The notes: generated from the sequence alone by a model not told the origin. DNA of 64,000 nt from Flavobacterium aquidurense (GCF_001404985.1 NZ_JRLF01000007.1:62001-126000); one strand, 5' to 3'; counted from the stretch's first letter, positions 38,295 through 48,126 are shown. Translations and numbers: made by a program.

Positions 38295-39326
38295 ATGAAG
38301 ATTGGCGTTGATTGTAGACTAGTAAATAAGAATCATAATACAGGAATTTCTAGATATACTGAATTTCTAATTGAATATTATATTTCTCAATATGGTAGTG
38401 AAAATATTTTGTTAATAACAAATGATATAAAGTTTGCTTACAGTGATTGCAATGTGATTTTTACGAAATTAAAGCCATTTAATTTATTTCATTTTTTTTA
38501 TTACCCAAATTTTATAAAGAATCATAATTTAGAACTCTTACATATCCCATTTTATTCAGGTTTAGTTTATAAAATTAAAAACGTTAAGAATATTGTTACA
38601 GTTCACGATTTAATGTTCCATTTTGTAGATAATTTTTTTGGTAAAAATGTAATATTAAATAAAATGAAGATTTTTTATTTTAATTATATTGTTAAAAAAT
38701 CGCTGATGAATGCTGATGTTATTGTAAGTGTTTCTGAAACAACGCGTAAGGATGTGTTTAATTATTATGGATACGATTCAATACATATACCTGAAGATTC
38801 TGAAATAGTACAATTAGAAGATTATTCTATTTTAGAAAAATATAATTTAAAAGATAAAGGTTTTTATTTTTATTGTGGTAATAACAGGCCACATAAAAAC
38901 ATCAATTTTATTATTGATATATTTATCAATAACTCGAATCTTCCCCCTCTCGTTTTAGCAGGTAAAGGGCATGAAAATTTTAAAAATGTGATTGCAACAG
39001 GAATTATTACTGATGCAGAGCTCAGTGCATTATACAAATCCGCAATTGCATTTGTTTTTCCTTCAAAATATGAAGGTTTTGGTTTGCCTGTCCTTGAATC
39101 ATTACGCTCCGGTACCTTTGTAATCGCATCTAAGATTCCTGCTTTTATGGAGTTTAAGACTAAAAATATTTTTTTCTTTGAATTAGACGATGAAGAAGAG
39201 TTTTTGAAAGCAATTAAGGACACTTTGTCAAATGATTTTATTTTCGACAAACCGTTTTTGGATTATTATGATAAAGAAATGATTTATGAATCGAATAATA
39301 CAATGATTGCAAATCTGTTTAATTAA
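38295..39326 (+). CDS. family 4 glycosyltransferase
   Basis: 343-residue GT-B transferase. It starts with KIGVDCRLVNKNHNTGISRY (about 2-21), a glycine/serine-containing acceptor-side loop; then VTVHDLMFHF, a VSVSETTRKDV hinge, and the donor site VFPSKYEGFGLPVLESLRSG (about 255-274) with the E-x7-E pair of GT4. This resembles mannosyl- and rhamnosyltransferases such as WbpX/WbdB. It stands after a 179-base gap, so it may begin a sub-unit. GDP-mannose or dTDP-rhamnose are plausible donors. Confidence 0.88.
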   Translation: MKIGVDCRLVNKNHNTGISRYTEFLIEYYISQYGSENILLITNDIKFAYSDCNVIFTKLKPFNLFHFFYYPNFIKNHNLELLHIPFYSGLVYKIKNVKNIVTVHDLMFHFVDNFFGKNVILNKMKIFYFNYIVKKSLMNADVIVSVSETTRKDVFNYYGYDSIHIPEDSEIVQLEDYSILEKYNLKDKGFYFYCGNNRPHKNINFIIDIFINNSNLPPLVLAGKGHENFKNVIATGIITDAELSALYKSAIAFVFPSKYEGFGLPVLESLRSGTFVIASKIPAFMEFKTKNIFFFELDDEEEFLKAIKDTLSNDFIFDKPFLDYYDKEMIYESNNTMIANLFN

Positions 39327-39338
39327 TTTAATTACATT

Positions 39339-40157
39339 TTGAATAAAGAAATAAGCTCCTCTATCGTCCTATATAACAGCGATGAAAAAATTCTGGAAGA
39401 TGCAATTGCATCTTTTCTCAATATGAATTTAAATGTTAAGTTATACCTTATAGATAATTCACCGACAGATATTTTAAAAACTTTAAAAAAAGATTCGAGA
39501 ACAATTTATATCCATAATCCATCAAATCCAGGTTTCGGAGCATCTCATAATATTGCTATTCAAAAATCAGTAAATGAAGGAATAAAATATCACTTTATAA
39601 TTAATCCTGATATTTACTTTGATCAGGATGTTGTCTTGCCAATGATTAGCTATATGGTGAAAGATTCATCAATTGGAATGATGATGCCACAAATATTAAA
39701 CTTAGATGGAACTATTCAAAATTTGCCAAAATTATTACCTAGTCCATTCAGTATATTATGGAGGAAGTTAAAAAAGCCAGCCAGATCTTATGAAAAGTTT
39801 ATTAATCAATATGAATTAAGGCAAGTGCCAAAAGACATGATTTATCACGCTCCAGTACTTTCAGGATGTTTTACATTATTAAATTTAGAAGCTATTAAAA
39901 AGGTTGGGATGTATGATGATAAATTTTTCATGTATTTTGAAGATTGGGATTTATCAAGAAGAATGCATCAACATTATAAAACGATATATTTTCCATTAGT
40001 TTCAGTCTATCATGGTTATGATTCTGGAGCTAATAAAAGCAGTAAATTATTCAGGATTTTCATAAATTCAGCGATAACTTATTTTAATAAATGGGGATGG
40101 TTTTTCGATACTGAAAGAAAGAAGATTAATAAGGAAGCACTAGCTCAATTTAAATAA
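39339..40157 (+). CDS. family 2 glycosyltransferase, rhamnosyltransferase-like
   Basis: 272 residues from a TTG start. The order ISSSIVLYNSDEKILEDAI, YLIDNSP, HNPSNPGFGASHNIAI and FIINPDIYFD (about 87-96, the metal site read as NPD) is that of the WbbL/rhamnosyltransferase group. MYFEDWDLSRRMHQ (about 202-215) is the conserved catalytic ED motif. dTDP-L-rhamnose is the likely donor, by family. It is directly followed by the SDR gene with no spacing. Confidence 0.87.
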   Translation: MNKEISSSIVLYNSDEKILEDAIASFLNMNLNVKLYLIDNSPTDILKTLKKDSRTIYIHNPSNPGFGASHNIAIQKSVNEGIKYHFIINPDIYFDQDVVLPMISYMVKDSSIGMMMPQILNLDGTIQNLPKLLPSPFSILWRKLKKPARSYEKFINQYELRQVPKDMIYHAPVLSGCFTLLNLEAIKKVGMYDDKFFMYFEDWDLSRRMHQHYKTIYFPLVSVYHGYDSGANKSSKLFRIFINSAITYFNKWGWFFDTERKKINKEALAQFK

Positions 40158-41054
40158 ATGAAAGTAAAGATTACAGGCTCATCTGGATTTGTTGGTGAAA
40201 ATCTCTCTAATTATTTGTCAAATCTTAGTTTTTCAATTGATAAAATTTCTTTGCGTAATTTAAATTGGAAAAATGATATTAATGCCGATGCAATTATTCA
40301 TCTTGCAGGAAAAGCACATGATACAAAAAACTCAAGTGATGCCTCAGAATATTTTAAAGTCAACACCGATTTAACTAAGGAATTATTTGATGCTTTTTTA
40401 GAAAGTGATATTAAAGACTTTATTTATTTCAGTAGTGTAAAAGCAGTTGCAGATGATGTGTCTGAGATTTTATATGAAGACGTTAAACCAAATCCTAAAA
40501 CCCCTTACGGAGAATCTAAACTAAAAGCAGAGGAATATATCTTATCAAAAGCAATTCCAGAAGGAAAGAGAGTTTTTATAATAAGACCATGTATGATTCA
40601 TGGTCCTGGTAATAAAGGAAATCTAAATTTACTTTATAATGTTGTAAAAAAAAGAATTCCTTATCCTTTAGCAGCTTTTAAAAACCAAAGATCATTTTTA
40701 GGAATTGATAATCTTAATTTTATGATTAAAGAAATTCTTGAAAATAAAGACATTATTTCAGGAGTTTATAATTTTGCAGATGATGAGGTTTTATCAACAA
40801 ATGAATTAGTTCAAATAATTGCATCGGTTTCAAATAAGAAAAACTTATCAATTGCAATTCCACAACAAATAATAAATGGAATTGCTAAAATTGGTGATTT
40901 AATAAAACTTCCCTTGAATTCTGAGACAGTACAAAAGCTAACCGAAAACTATAGAGTTTCAAATCAAAAAATTAAAACTGCAATGGGGATTAATAGCCTT
41001 CCTAACACTGCTCAACAAGGATTAGAAAAAACAATAAAAAGCTTCATAAAATAA
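40158..41054 (+). CDS. SDR 4-reductase/epimerase, WbpV/WbpK-like
   Basis: 298-residue extended SDR with ITGSSGFVGENLSNYL (about 5-20), HLAGKAHDTKN (about 49-59), FSSVKAV (active Ser) and YGESKLKAE (YxxxK). HLAGKAHD and RPCMIHGPGNKGNL are typical of WbpV/WbpK, which reduce UDP-4-keto-6-deoxy-GlcNAc to UDP-QuiNAc or UDP-FucNAc. Its neighbour is a WbpL-like initiating transferase and the matching WbpM-like dehydratase is at 46 kb. Which 4-epimer is made cannot be read from sequence. Confidence 0.82.
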   Translation: MKVKITGSSGFVGENLSNYLSNLSFSIDKISLRNLNWKNDINADAIIHLAGKAHDTKNSSDASEYFKVNTDLTKELFDAFLESDIKDFIYFSSVKAVADDVSEILYEDVKPNPKTPYGESKLKAEEYILSKAIPEGKRVFIIRPCMIHGPGNKGNLNLLYNVVKKRIPYPLAAFKNQRSFLGIDNLNFMIKEILENKDIISGVYNFADDEVLSTNELVQIIASVSNKKNLSIAIPQQIINGIAKIGDLIKLPLNSETVQKLTENYRVSNQKIKTAMGINSLPNTAQQGLEKTIKSFIK

Positions 41055-41057
41055 ACA

Positions 41058-42020
41058 ATGCAATACACGATACTTGGAATTCTTTTAATGATTTTGATGT
41101 TACTTTATTTTAGAGTTGCCAATCATTTTAATATTATTGATAAACCAAACGAAAGAAGCTCCCATACCGAAATTACGTTAAGAGGTGGTGGAATAATTTT
41201 TTGGTTTTCTTCCTTAATATATTTTATACAACATCTTGAAAATAATTACTTTTTCTTTATCGGAATTACATTAGTTAGTTTAGTTAGTTTTTGGGATGAT
41301 ATTCAAAGTTTATCTAACAAAATTAGAATTTCAGTTCATTTTTTAGCCATTACGCTAATTTTCTATGATCTTGGAGTTTTTGATATAATGCCAGTGTATG
41401 GAATTATAATTACTTACATTCTGGCTATAGGGTTAATTAATGCTTATAACTTTATGGATGGTATTAACGGAATAACCGGTTTGTATACTCTTGCAGTTAT
41501 GGGCTCATTATTATACGTTAATAAAAATATTCAATTTTTTATTGATGCTGTTTTTATAAAGTATGCAATGATTGCCAGTTTGGTTTTTCTGTTTTTTAAT
41601 TATAGAAAAAAAGCAAAATGTTTTGCAGGTGATATTGGTAGTATTGCAATCGCCTTTTGGGTTATTTATTTGGTTTTGAAACTTATTCTGGTAACGAATT
41701 CAGTTATATGGCTTTTGTTTCTAGCTGTTTATGGAGTAGATGCTATTTGCACTATAATACATCGCTTGTATTTAAAACAGAATATCTTTCAGGCTCATCG
41801 TTTGCATTTATATCAGGTTTTAAGTAACGAATGTAAAATTCAACACAGATTGGTATCTCTATATTATGCTATTACGCAGGCAGGAGTTTCTGTGATAGTG
41901 GTGTTTCTATATCAAAAAGTGCAGGACTTATTATTATTTATTATCATAATCGTACCTCTGCTTTTAGTCTATACTTTGAAATTTTATTTGTTAAACAAAA
42001 GCAATTCAAAATTAAATTAA
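41058..42020 (+). CDS. WbpL/WecA-like undecaprenyl-phosphate sugar-1-phosphate transferase
   Basis: 320-residue polytopic membrane enzyme of the MraY/WecA family that starts repeat-unit synthesis on undecaprenyl phosphate. Family motifs: DKPNERSSHTEITLRGGG (about 31-48), FWDDIQS (Asp-Asp), NAYNFMDGINGITG (about 128-141), CFAGDIGS, and the C-terminal QAHRLHLYQ (HxH carbohydrate-recognition loop). WbpL members accept UDP-FucNAc/QuiNAc, matching the upstream SDR. It overlaps the following cupin gene by one base (TAATG). Confidence 0.9.
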   Translation: MQYTILGILLMILMLLYFRVANHFNIIDKPNERSSHTEITLRGGGIIFWFSSLIYFIQHLENNYFFFIGITLVSLVSFWDDIQSLSNKIRISVHFLAITLIFYDLGVFDIMPVYGIIITYILAIGLINAYNFMDGINGITGLYTLAVMGSLLYVNKNIQFFIDAVFIKYAMIASLVFLFFNYRKKAKCFAGDIGSIAIAFWVIYLVLKLILVTNSVIWLLFLAVYGVDAICTIIHRLYLKQNIFQAHRLHLYQVLSNECKIQHRLVSLYYAITQAGVSVIVVFLYQKVQDLLLFIIIIVPLLLVYTLKFYLLNKSNSKLN

Positions 42021-42445
42021 TGATTCCTAAAATAATTCAAGGAGGGGATTTCTCAGATCATCGTGGAACTATTTCATTTGTAAATGATTTTAGTTTTAAG
42101 GATATTGAAAGGTTCTACATCATAAGTAATTCTGATGAAAACCCAATTCGTGCCTGGCAAGGACATAAATTAGATGCTAAAAATTTTTATTGTTTAAATG
42201 GATCTTTTAAAATTCATTTTGTTAAAATTGATAATTGGGAAAATCCCTCAAAGGATTTAATTGTTGAAACTATAATTGTTTCTGCTAGTGACAGCAAAAT
42301 AGTTCATATACCTTCAGGTTATGCGAATGCTATAGAATCTTTAGAAAAAGATTCAAAACTAATTTCATTTTCCACTTTGCCACTGTCAAATGTTAGTGAT
42401 GATGATGTTCGATTTGTTGCAGATTATTGGAAAATAAATGGATAA
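42020..42445 (+). CDS. WxcM/FdtA-like sugar isomerase-type cupin
   Basis: 141-residue single cupin domain. GGDFSDHRGTISFVNDF (about 8-24) and IRAWQGHK followed by the FYCLNGSFKIHFVKID strand match the WxcM C-terminal/FdtA group and dTDP-4-dehydrorhamnose 3,5-epimerase relatives; HIPSGYANAI is the second metal/sugar strand. FdtA-type proteins are 3,4-ketoisomerases for 3-amino-6-deoxy sugars, but many members in Bacteroidota have no tested function. It is coupled on both sides (TAATG upstream, 8-base overlap with the aminotransferase downstream). Confidence 0.72.
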   Translation: MIPKIIQGGDFSDHRGTISFVNDFSFKDIERFYIISNSDENPIRAWQGHKLDAKNFYCLNGSFKIHFVKIDNWENPSKDLIVETIIVSASDSKIVHIPSGYANAIESLEKDSKLISFSTLPLSNVSDDDVRFVADYWKING

Positions 42446-43577
42446 AAAAAGAATTTATTTATCTCTTTCTCAACAAAGTGGTTTTGAACAAGCATATGTT
42501 CAGGAAGCTCTGGAAACAAATTGGATAACATCTGGCGGACCATATGTTGATGAATTTGAGAATGTTTTAGAAAATTATCTCAAGAATGACTCGTCTATTA
42601 CTGCTTTAAATTCGGGAACTTCGGCGATTCATTTGGCTTTAATTTTATTAGGAGTAAAATCAGGAGATGAGGTTATTTGCCAAAGTATGACTTTTTCAGC
42701 TTCAGCGAACCCTATTTTATATCAGGATGCGATTCCTGTTTTTGTTGATAGCGAATTAGAAACATGGAATATTTGTCCGGAAAGCCTTGAAATAGCGATC
42801 AAGGACAGAATTAAAAAAGGCAAAAAGCCTAAAGCAATTATTACAGTCCACTTATACGGGAGTCCTTATAAAATTGATGAGATACACGCTATTGCGGATA
42901 GATATCAAATTCCAATTATAGAAGACAGTGCTGAAGCTCTTGGAAGTTCATATAAAGGGAAAAGTTGTGGTACTTTTGGTACTTTCGGAATTCTTTCATT
43001 CAATGGTAATAAAATAATTACCACTTCTAGTGGAGGTGCATTGATTTCGAATTCTGTTGATTTAAAAGAAAAAGCAATTTTTTATGCTACTCAATCAAAA
43101 GATGAAGCCGTTCATTATCAGCATAGTGAAATTGGTTATAATTATAGAATGAGTAATATTTGCGCAGGAATAGGTCTTGGGCAGATTAAAATTTTAGATA
43201 AAAATGTGATTGCCCGAAGAGAAAATCATTCTTTTTACAAAGAAGTATTTAATAAATTAGAAGGTGTAAAACTTTTTAAAGTTATTAATGACGATTACAC
43301 TTCAAATTATTGGCTAAGTACCATTTTAATAGAACCAAATAAAGAAAAAGGTATAGACGCAGAAAGTTTAAGAATAGCGTTCGAAAATCAAAATATTGAA
43401 ACACGTCCATTGTGGAAACCAATGCACATGCAGCCAATTTTTGAAAAATATCCTTATTATGGAAATAAAATCGCTGAAGATTTATTTGAAAAAGGATTAT
43501 GTTTGCCGTCAGGTTCAAATCTTACAATTGAAGATAAAAATAGAATTAAGGAAGTGATACAAACCTTTTTTAATTAA
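42438..43577 (+). CDS. DegT/DnrJ/EryC1/StrS family sugar aminotransferase (PglE/EpsN-like)
   Basis: 379-residue PLP-dependent enzyme. It has the usual Lys in FNGNKIITTSSGG (about 192-204), unlike the two His-bearing relatives in this window, plus LNSGTSAIHLAL and the PLP-pocket EDSAEALGSSY (about 163-173). The N-terminus KRIYLSLSQQSGFEQ resembles PglE/EpsN enzymes that aminate C4 of UDP-4-keto-6-deoxy-GlcNAc. With the 46 kb dehydratase it could give a UDP-4-amino sugar. No acetyltransferase of the PglD type lies next to it. Confidence 0.85.
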   Translation: MDKKRIYLSLSQQSGFEQAYVQEALETNWITSGGPYVDEFENVLENYLKNDSSITALNSGTSAIHLALILLGVKSGDEVICQSMTFSASANPILYQDAIPVFVDSELETWNICPESLEIAIKDRIKKGKKPKAIITVHLYGSPYKIDEIHAIADRYQIPIIEDSAEALGSSYKGKSCGTFGTFGILSFNGNKIITTSSGGALISNSVDLKEKAIFYATQSKDEAVHYQHSEIGYNYRMSNICAGIGLGQIKILDKNVIARRENHSFYKEVFNKLEGVKLFKVINDDYTSNYWLSTILIEPNKEKGIDAESLRIAFENQNIETRPLWKPMHMQPIFEKYPYYGNKIAEDLFEKGLCLPSGSNLTIEDKNRIKEVIQTFFN

Positions 43578-43604
43578 AATAAAAACAAAGAATTATATTT
43601 TAAT

Positions 43605-44153
43605 ATGAAAATCGAACAAACGTTTATAAAAGATTTAGTAGTTGTTGAGCCAACAGTTTTTGGGGATGAAAGAGGTTATTTTTTTGAGTCATACAGTAAA
43701 ACTAAATTTGAAGATTTGGGAATTGATATAGATTTCGTGCAAGACAATCAATCTTTTTCTAAAAAAGGAACTTTAAGAGGTTTGCATTACCAAAATCCGC
43801 CTTTTGCACAAACAAAGTTAGTTCGTGTTCTTGAAGGTGAAATTATTGATGTTGCAGTAGATTTAAGAAAAGATTCGCCTACTTACGGAAAATCTTTTAG
43901 TATTTTACTATCGGCAGAAAATAAAAAGCAATTATTAGTTCCGCAAGGTTTTGCTCATGGATTTTCAGTTATTAGCGAGACAGCATCTGTAATGTATAAA
44001 TGTGATCAGTTTTATAATAAAGCTTCTGAAGGTGGAATTAAGTTTGATGATCCCTCTTTAAATATTGATTGGGGAATGAATTTAGAAGAGGCAATCGTTT
44101 CTGAGAAAGACCAGATTCTTCCTTTTATTGACAATTGTAACAGCTTATTTTAA
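43605..44153 (+). CDS. rfbC: dTDP-4-dehydrorhamnose 3,5-epimerase
   Basis: 182-residue cupin, third step of dTDP-L-rhamnose synthesis (RmlC). It shows FVQDNQSFSKKGTLRGLHYQ (about 46-65) with the catalytic His, EIIDVAVDLRKDSPTYGK, VPQGFAHGF, and SEGGIKFDDP. The length is normal. It is one base into rfbD (TAATG), so coupled. A second family member at 26.6 kb serves the CDP-sugar pathway. Confidence 0.95.
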   Translation: MKIEQTFIKDLVVVEPTVFGDERGYFFESYSKTKFEDLGIDIDFVQDNQSFSKKGTLRGLHYQNPPFAQTKLVRVLEGEIIDVAVDLRKDSPTYGKSFSILLSAENKKQLLVPQGFAHGFSVISETASVMYKCDQFYNKASEGGIKFDDPSLNIDWGMNLEEAIVSEKDQILPFIDNCNSLF

Positions 44154-44998
44154 TGAAGAGAATTCTTGTAACAGGAGCAAATGGACAGTTAGGATCTGAA
44201 CTGGCTGTTTTGGCATCAGATTATTCGGAATACGAATGGATTTTTGCCGATAGAACTATAATCACTTTAGATAATTTAGAAGTTCTTCAAGATCAATTAG
44301 AAGAAATTAAGCCCAATATAATTTTTAATTGTGGTGCTTATACAGCAGTTGATAAAGCTGAAACAGAAAAAGAACTGGCTTTTGCTGTAAATCATCTGGC
44401 AGTAGAATTAATAGCAAAATATACTTTTAAGAATAATATTCGATTAATTCATATTTCTACAGATTATGTTTTTGATGGAACATCTTCAATCGCTTTAAAT
44501 GAAGAGGAAGAAACAAATCCTGTAAACGTTTATGGAGCTAGTAAAAGAGCGGGTGAAATTGCTTGCTTAAAAGAAAATCCCAATTCAATTATTATACGAA
44601 CTTCTTGGGTATATAGTACATTCGGAAATAATTTCGTTAAAACCATGCAACGCTTAATGCAAGAAAGAGAAAGTATTAATGTGGTTAATGATCAAATAGG
44701 CTCTCCTACATATGCTGCTGATTTAGCTCAGGCAATGATCACTATTTTAAAATCATCTAATTGGATTCCAGGGATTTATAATTATTCAAATGAAGGCGAA
44801 ATAAGTTGGTACGAGTTTGCGTTGAGTATAAAGGAATTAGGAGGATATAGTTGTAATGTTGGGGGAATACCTTCAGTATCATACCCAACTCCTGCAAAGC
44901 GTCCGGAATTTTCATTATTAGATAAGAAAAAAATAAAAACTTTTTATAATTTAGATATTCCCAATTATAAGGAGAGTTTGCAAAAAATGTTTAAATAA
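44153..44998 (+). CDS. rfbD: dTDP-4-dehydrorhamnose reductase
   Basis: 281-residue SDR, last step of dTDP-L-rhamnose synthesis (RmlD). Motifs: [17 protein letters not shown] (about 4-20), [14 protein letters not shown] (about 63-76), ISTDYVFDG (about 104-112), YGASKRAGE (YxxxK) and [17 protein letters not shown]. The length and all residues look normal. rfbA follows after 59 bases, completing rfbCDA. Confidence 0.95.
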   Translation: MKRILVTGANGQLGSELAVLASDYSEYEWIFADRTIITLDNLEVLQDQLEEIKPNIIFNCGAYTAVDKAETEKELAFAVNHLAVELIAKYTFKNNIRLIHISTDYVFDGTSSIALNEEEETNPVNVYGASKRAGEIACLKENPNSIIIRTSWVYSTFGNNFVKTMQRLMQERESINVVNDQIGSPTYAADLAQAMITILKSSNWIPGIYNYSNEGEISWYEFALSIKELGGYSCNVGGIPSVSYPTPAKRPEFSLLDKKKIKTFYNLDIPNYKESLQKMFK

Positions 44999-45057
44999 TA
45001 AAAGATATTGATTTTAGTTTCGGTAAGAAAGAATCTAAAAATCTAAAAATAAGATTT

Positions 45058-45942
45058 ATGAAAGGAATTATTTTAGCTGGAGGTTCTGGCACTCGTTTAC
45101 ATCCGTTGACTCTTGCCATGAGCAAGCAAATGATGCCGGTTTATGATAAACCAATGATTTATTATCCGTTGTCAACTTTAATGATGTCTGGTATAAACGA
45201 AATATTAATTATATCAACACCACATGACCTGCCAAATTTTAAAAAATTACTAGGAGATGGTTCCAGTTTGGGTTGTAAGTTTAGTTATGCAGAACAAGCA
45301 ATTCCTAATGGTTTGGCTCAGGCATTTGTTATTGGAGAAGAATTTATAGGTAATGATGACGTAGCTTTAATATTAGGAGACAATATATTTTTCGGTTCTA
45401 ATATGCAAGAGCTTTTAAAATCAAATACAAAACCAAATGGTGGAGTAGTTTTTGCTTATCATGTTTCAGATCCTGAGCGATATGGAGTAGTGGAGTTTGA
45501 TGAAAATTATAAAGCAATTTCTATTGAAGAAAAACCACTTGAGCCTAAATCCAGTTATGCGGTTCCGGGTTTGTATTTCTACGATAATTCTGTTGTAGAA
45601 ATTGCAAAAAATATAAAGCCAAGTGCCCGAGGAGAATATGAAATTACGGATGTCAATAAGGTTTATCTTGAAAAAGAATCCTTAAAGGTTGGAATTTTAA
45701 GCAGAGGTACAGCATGGTTGGATACAGGAACTTTTAATAGTTTGATGCAAGCAGGACAATTTGTTCAGGTACTTGAAGAAAGACAAGGATTAAAAGTAGG
45801 CTGTATTGAAGAGATTGCCTGGAGACAAGGATTTATAAATGACTCCCAACTTGAAGAACTTGCTTTACCATTGCTTAAATCAGGTTATGGAACTTATTTG
45901 ATAGAATTTTTAAAACAAAAGAAAAAAGGCGTTAAAATCTAA
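45058..45942 (+). CDS. rfbA: glucose-1-phosphate thymidylyltransferase
   Basis: 294-residue enzyme that makes dTDP-glucose (RmlA). Motifs: [20 protein letters not shown] (3-22), [20 protein letters not shown] (split across 23-42), [11 protein letters not shown] (about 103-113), [20 protein letters not shown] (about 158-177) and [14 protein letters not shown]. It is of normal length. It completes the rhamnose set together with rfbB at 19 kb. Confidence 0.96.
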   Translation: MKGIILAGGSGTRLHPLTLAMSKQMMPVYDKPMIYYPLSTLMMSGINEILIISTPHDLPNFKKLLGDGSSLGCKFSYAEQAIPNGLAQAFVIGEEFIGNDDVALILGDNIFFGSNMQELLKSNTKPNGGVVFAYHVSDPERYGVVEFDENYKAISIEEKPLEPKSSYAVPGLYFYDNSVVEIAKNIKPSARGEYEITDVNKVYLEKESLKVGILSRGTAWLDTGTFNSLMQAGQFVQVLEERQGLKVGCIEEIAWRQGFINDSQLEELALPLLKSGYGTYLIEFLKQKKKGVKI

Positions 45943-45980
45943 TTTACAGTAAGAATTAATTTTTTAAAACCTTTAATTTG

Positions 45981-45988
45981 TACTTTTG
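45981..45988 (+). promoter_or_regulatory. -7 box of an internal promoter
   Basis: TACTTTTG matches TAnnTTTG, 38 bases before the TTG start of the WbpM-like gene. No TTG is seen at the -33 position. It would let this gene be transcribed apart from the long upstream unit. Confidence 0.45.
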
Positions 45989-46026
45989 TAAGTTATGTGT
46001 AGTTTACAAAATCAAACAAAACCAAA

Positions 46027-47994
46027 TTGGATACAGATAAACAAACTAAAATAGCCTCTTTGTTGCATAATTTCTTCTCGCCAAGGAATCTAAGAAGCAG
46101 TATTAATAATCTTAGCTATTTGCCTAGATGGATCATTATTGCTATAGACGTAATGGTATTGATTTTTTCGTTTACTTTTACTTATATGCTTTTTGAAGGA
46201 ACAGCATTAGGATATATAATTACCTCGCATCAGTTTTATTTTGTTTCAAGTCTAATTACTATAAATGTCTTTTTCTTTTGGCTCTTTAGAACTTATTCCG
46301 GTATTATCCGACACTCTTCTTATATTGATGCCATAAAACTGTTATTTTCTCAAATGTCAGTTTTAGTGTTTTTCTTATTTTTCAATTTAGTTTTTGAATT
46401 ATATACAGGACATAAAGCATTTTTAAACACTGCCCTTTTTATCAATTTAGTCTTGTCATTTTGTGGTTTGTTTTTATATCGCGTGATAGTAAAACAAACC
46501 TTCGAATTATATTTTTCAGAAAAAACCAATTCTAAATTAATTAGAACAGTAATTTACGGAACTGATGCTAATGCGATTTCAGTGGCTAATGCATTAAAAT
46601 TTGAGACACCTTCGAGATTTAAAATTGTTGGATTTGTAGATAAAAATAATCAGAATGCATCTAAAAGAATGTTAGATTTGCCAATTTTGATTTTAAGAAA
46701 AAAATTACCCGCTTTAATGCGTTCTGTAGCAGCAGAAGGCGTAATTATTGCTGATAAAAGTTTGTCTAAAGAAGAACAATTAATTATAGTAGACCAATGT
46801 TTAGAATTCAATTACAGAGTATATACTGTACCATTGATTTCAGACTGGGAAAATCAAAAAGAAATATCTCAAAAAGTAAAGAATATTCAGATTGAAGATT
46901 TATTAGAAAGAAAACCTATAGTTCTGGATAGTAAATCAATTTCAAAACAATTAAAAGATAAAACGATTCTTATTACAGGAGCAGCGGGATCAATTGGGAG
47001 TGAAATAGTAAGACAGGTATTAGGCTTTAATCCTAAAATGGTCATCATTTTAGATCATGCCGAAACGCCACTTCATAATCTTTGCCTAGAAACATTAACC
47101 TTAGGTTCTGAAACAAAAATTGTAGCTGTAATCGCAGATGTAAGAAGCAAAAAAGCATTAGATAAAGTTTTTAAAAATTACAGCCCACATGTTGTTTTTC
47201 ATGCGGCAGCTTACAAACATGTTCCTTTGATGGAAGAAAATCCGTCACAAGCAATTCAGACTAATATTAAAGGAACTAAAAACCTGGCTGATTTATCCTG
47301 CAAGTACCATGTCAAAAAATTTGTTATGGTATCAACAGATAAAGCTGTTAACCCAAGTAATGTAATGGGAGCCAGTAAAAGAATAGCAGAGAAATATGTT
47401 CAATCTTTATTTTTAAAAAATCAGAGAGAAAATGTTGATGGAGCTACCAAATTTATTACAACTCGCTTTGGAAATGTTTTAGGATCAAATGGATCAGTAG
47501 TTCCTTTGTTTACCAAACAAATTGCAGAAGGCGGACCGGTTACAATCACTCATCAGGATATTATTCGTTATTTTATGACTATTCCTGAAGCTTGTCAATT
47601 AGTTCTCGAAGCAGGTGCAATGGGTAATGGCGGTGAAATTTATATATTTGATATGGGTAAACCAGTTAAGATAATAGATTTGGCAAAAAAAATGATCAAA
47701 CTTGCAGGTTTTATTCCTGATAAAGAGATCAAGATAAAAATTGTGGGACTACGACCTGGAGAAAAATTATATGAAGAATTATTAAATGATACTTCTAAAA
47801 CGTTACCGACATATCATAACAAAATCATGATCGCTCAGGAAATACAAGACGAGTATGAAAATTTACATATCGAAATTGATGAGCTTATAGGGATCGCTGA
47901 TTTTTATGACAATGACGATATTGTAACTAAAATGAAAAAAATTGTTCCGGAGTTCAAAAGTATGAATTCGGCTTTTGAAGTCTTAGACAAGTAG
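46027..47994 (+). CDS. membrane UDP-GlcNAc 4,6-dehydratase, WbpM/PglF/CapD family
   Basis: 655 residues from a TTG start. The N-terminus has four transmembrane helices (within about 32-160), then a CoA-binding-like Rossmann domain (RTVIYGTDANAISVANAL, about 174-191), and a C-terminal SDR domain with LITGAAGSIGSEIVRQVL (about 316-333), HAAAYKHVPLMEENP, STDKAVNPSNVMGASKR and TRFGNVLGSNGSV. This full-length architecture is that of WbpM/PglF, which makes UDP-4-keto-6-deoxy-GlcNAc for the SDR (40.2 kb) and aminotransferase (42.4 kb). It has its own -7 box and a terminator. Confidence 0.92.
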   Translation: MDTDKQTKIASLLHNFFSPRNLRSSINNLSYLPRWIIIAIDVMVLIFSFTFTYMLFEGTALGYIITSHQFYFVSSLITINVFFFWLFRTYSGIIRHSSYIDAIKLLFSQMSVLVFFLFFNLVFELYTGHKAFLNTALFINLVLSFCGLFLYRVIVKQTFELYFSEKTNSKLIRTVIYGTDANAISVANALKFETPSRFKIVGFVDKNNQNASKRMLDLPILILRKKLPALMRSVAAEGVIIADKSLSKEEQLIIVDQCLEFNYRVYTVPLISDWENQKEISQKVKNIQIEDLLERKPIVLDSKSISKQLKDKTILITGAAGSIGSEIVRQVLGFNPKMVIILDHAETPLHNLCLETLTLGSETKIVAVIADVRSKKALDKVFKNYSPHVVFHAAAYKHVPLMEENPSQAIQTNIKGTKNLADLSCKYHVKKFVMVSTDKAVNPSNVMGASKRIAEKYVQSLFLKNQRENVDGATKFITTRFGNVLGSNGSVVPLFTKQIAEGGPVTITHQDIIRYFMTIPEACQLVLEAGAMGNGGEIYIFDMGKPVKIIDLAKKMIKLAGFIPDKEIKIKIVGLRPGEKLYEELLNDTSKTLPTYHNKIMIAQEIQDEYENLHIEIDELIGIADFYDNDDIVTKMKKIVPEFKSMNSAFEVLDK

Positions 47995-48032
47995 TTTCGT
48001 ATAATAGATGGAATTTTATTCTAAATAATATT

Positions 48033-48060
48033 AAAAGGTGTTTTTTTAAAACGCCTTTTT
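48033..48060 (+). terminator. Rho-independent terminator before wzm
   Basis: The arms AAAAGGTG / CGCCTTTT pair over 8 bp with one G-U, and the 3' arm ends in five T. It separates the Wzy-type half of the locus from the ABC-transporter half. Confidence 0.75.
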
Positions 48061-48126
48061 GCTTTCTGGATAATTTATAAACGAATAAAAATCTTGTTAA
48101 TTACGTGAAAATGCAAGAATATAATC

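Noticed and set aside
38870..39250. 126-codon minus-strand frame inside the GT4 gene
   Set aside because: Antisense Ser/Lys-rich translation of the GT4 donor-site region; no start context or homology features.
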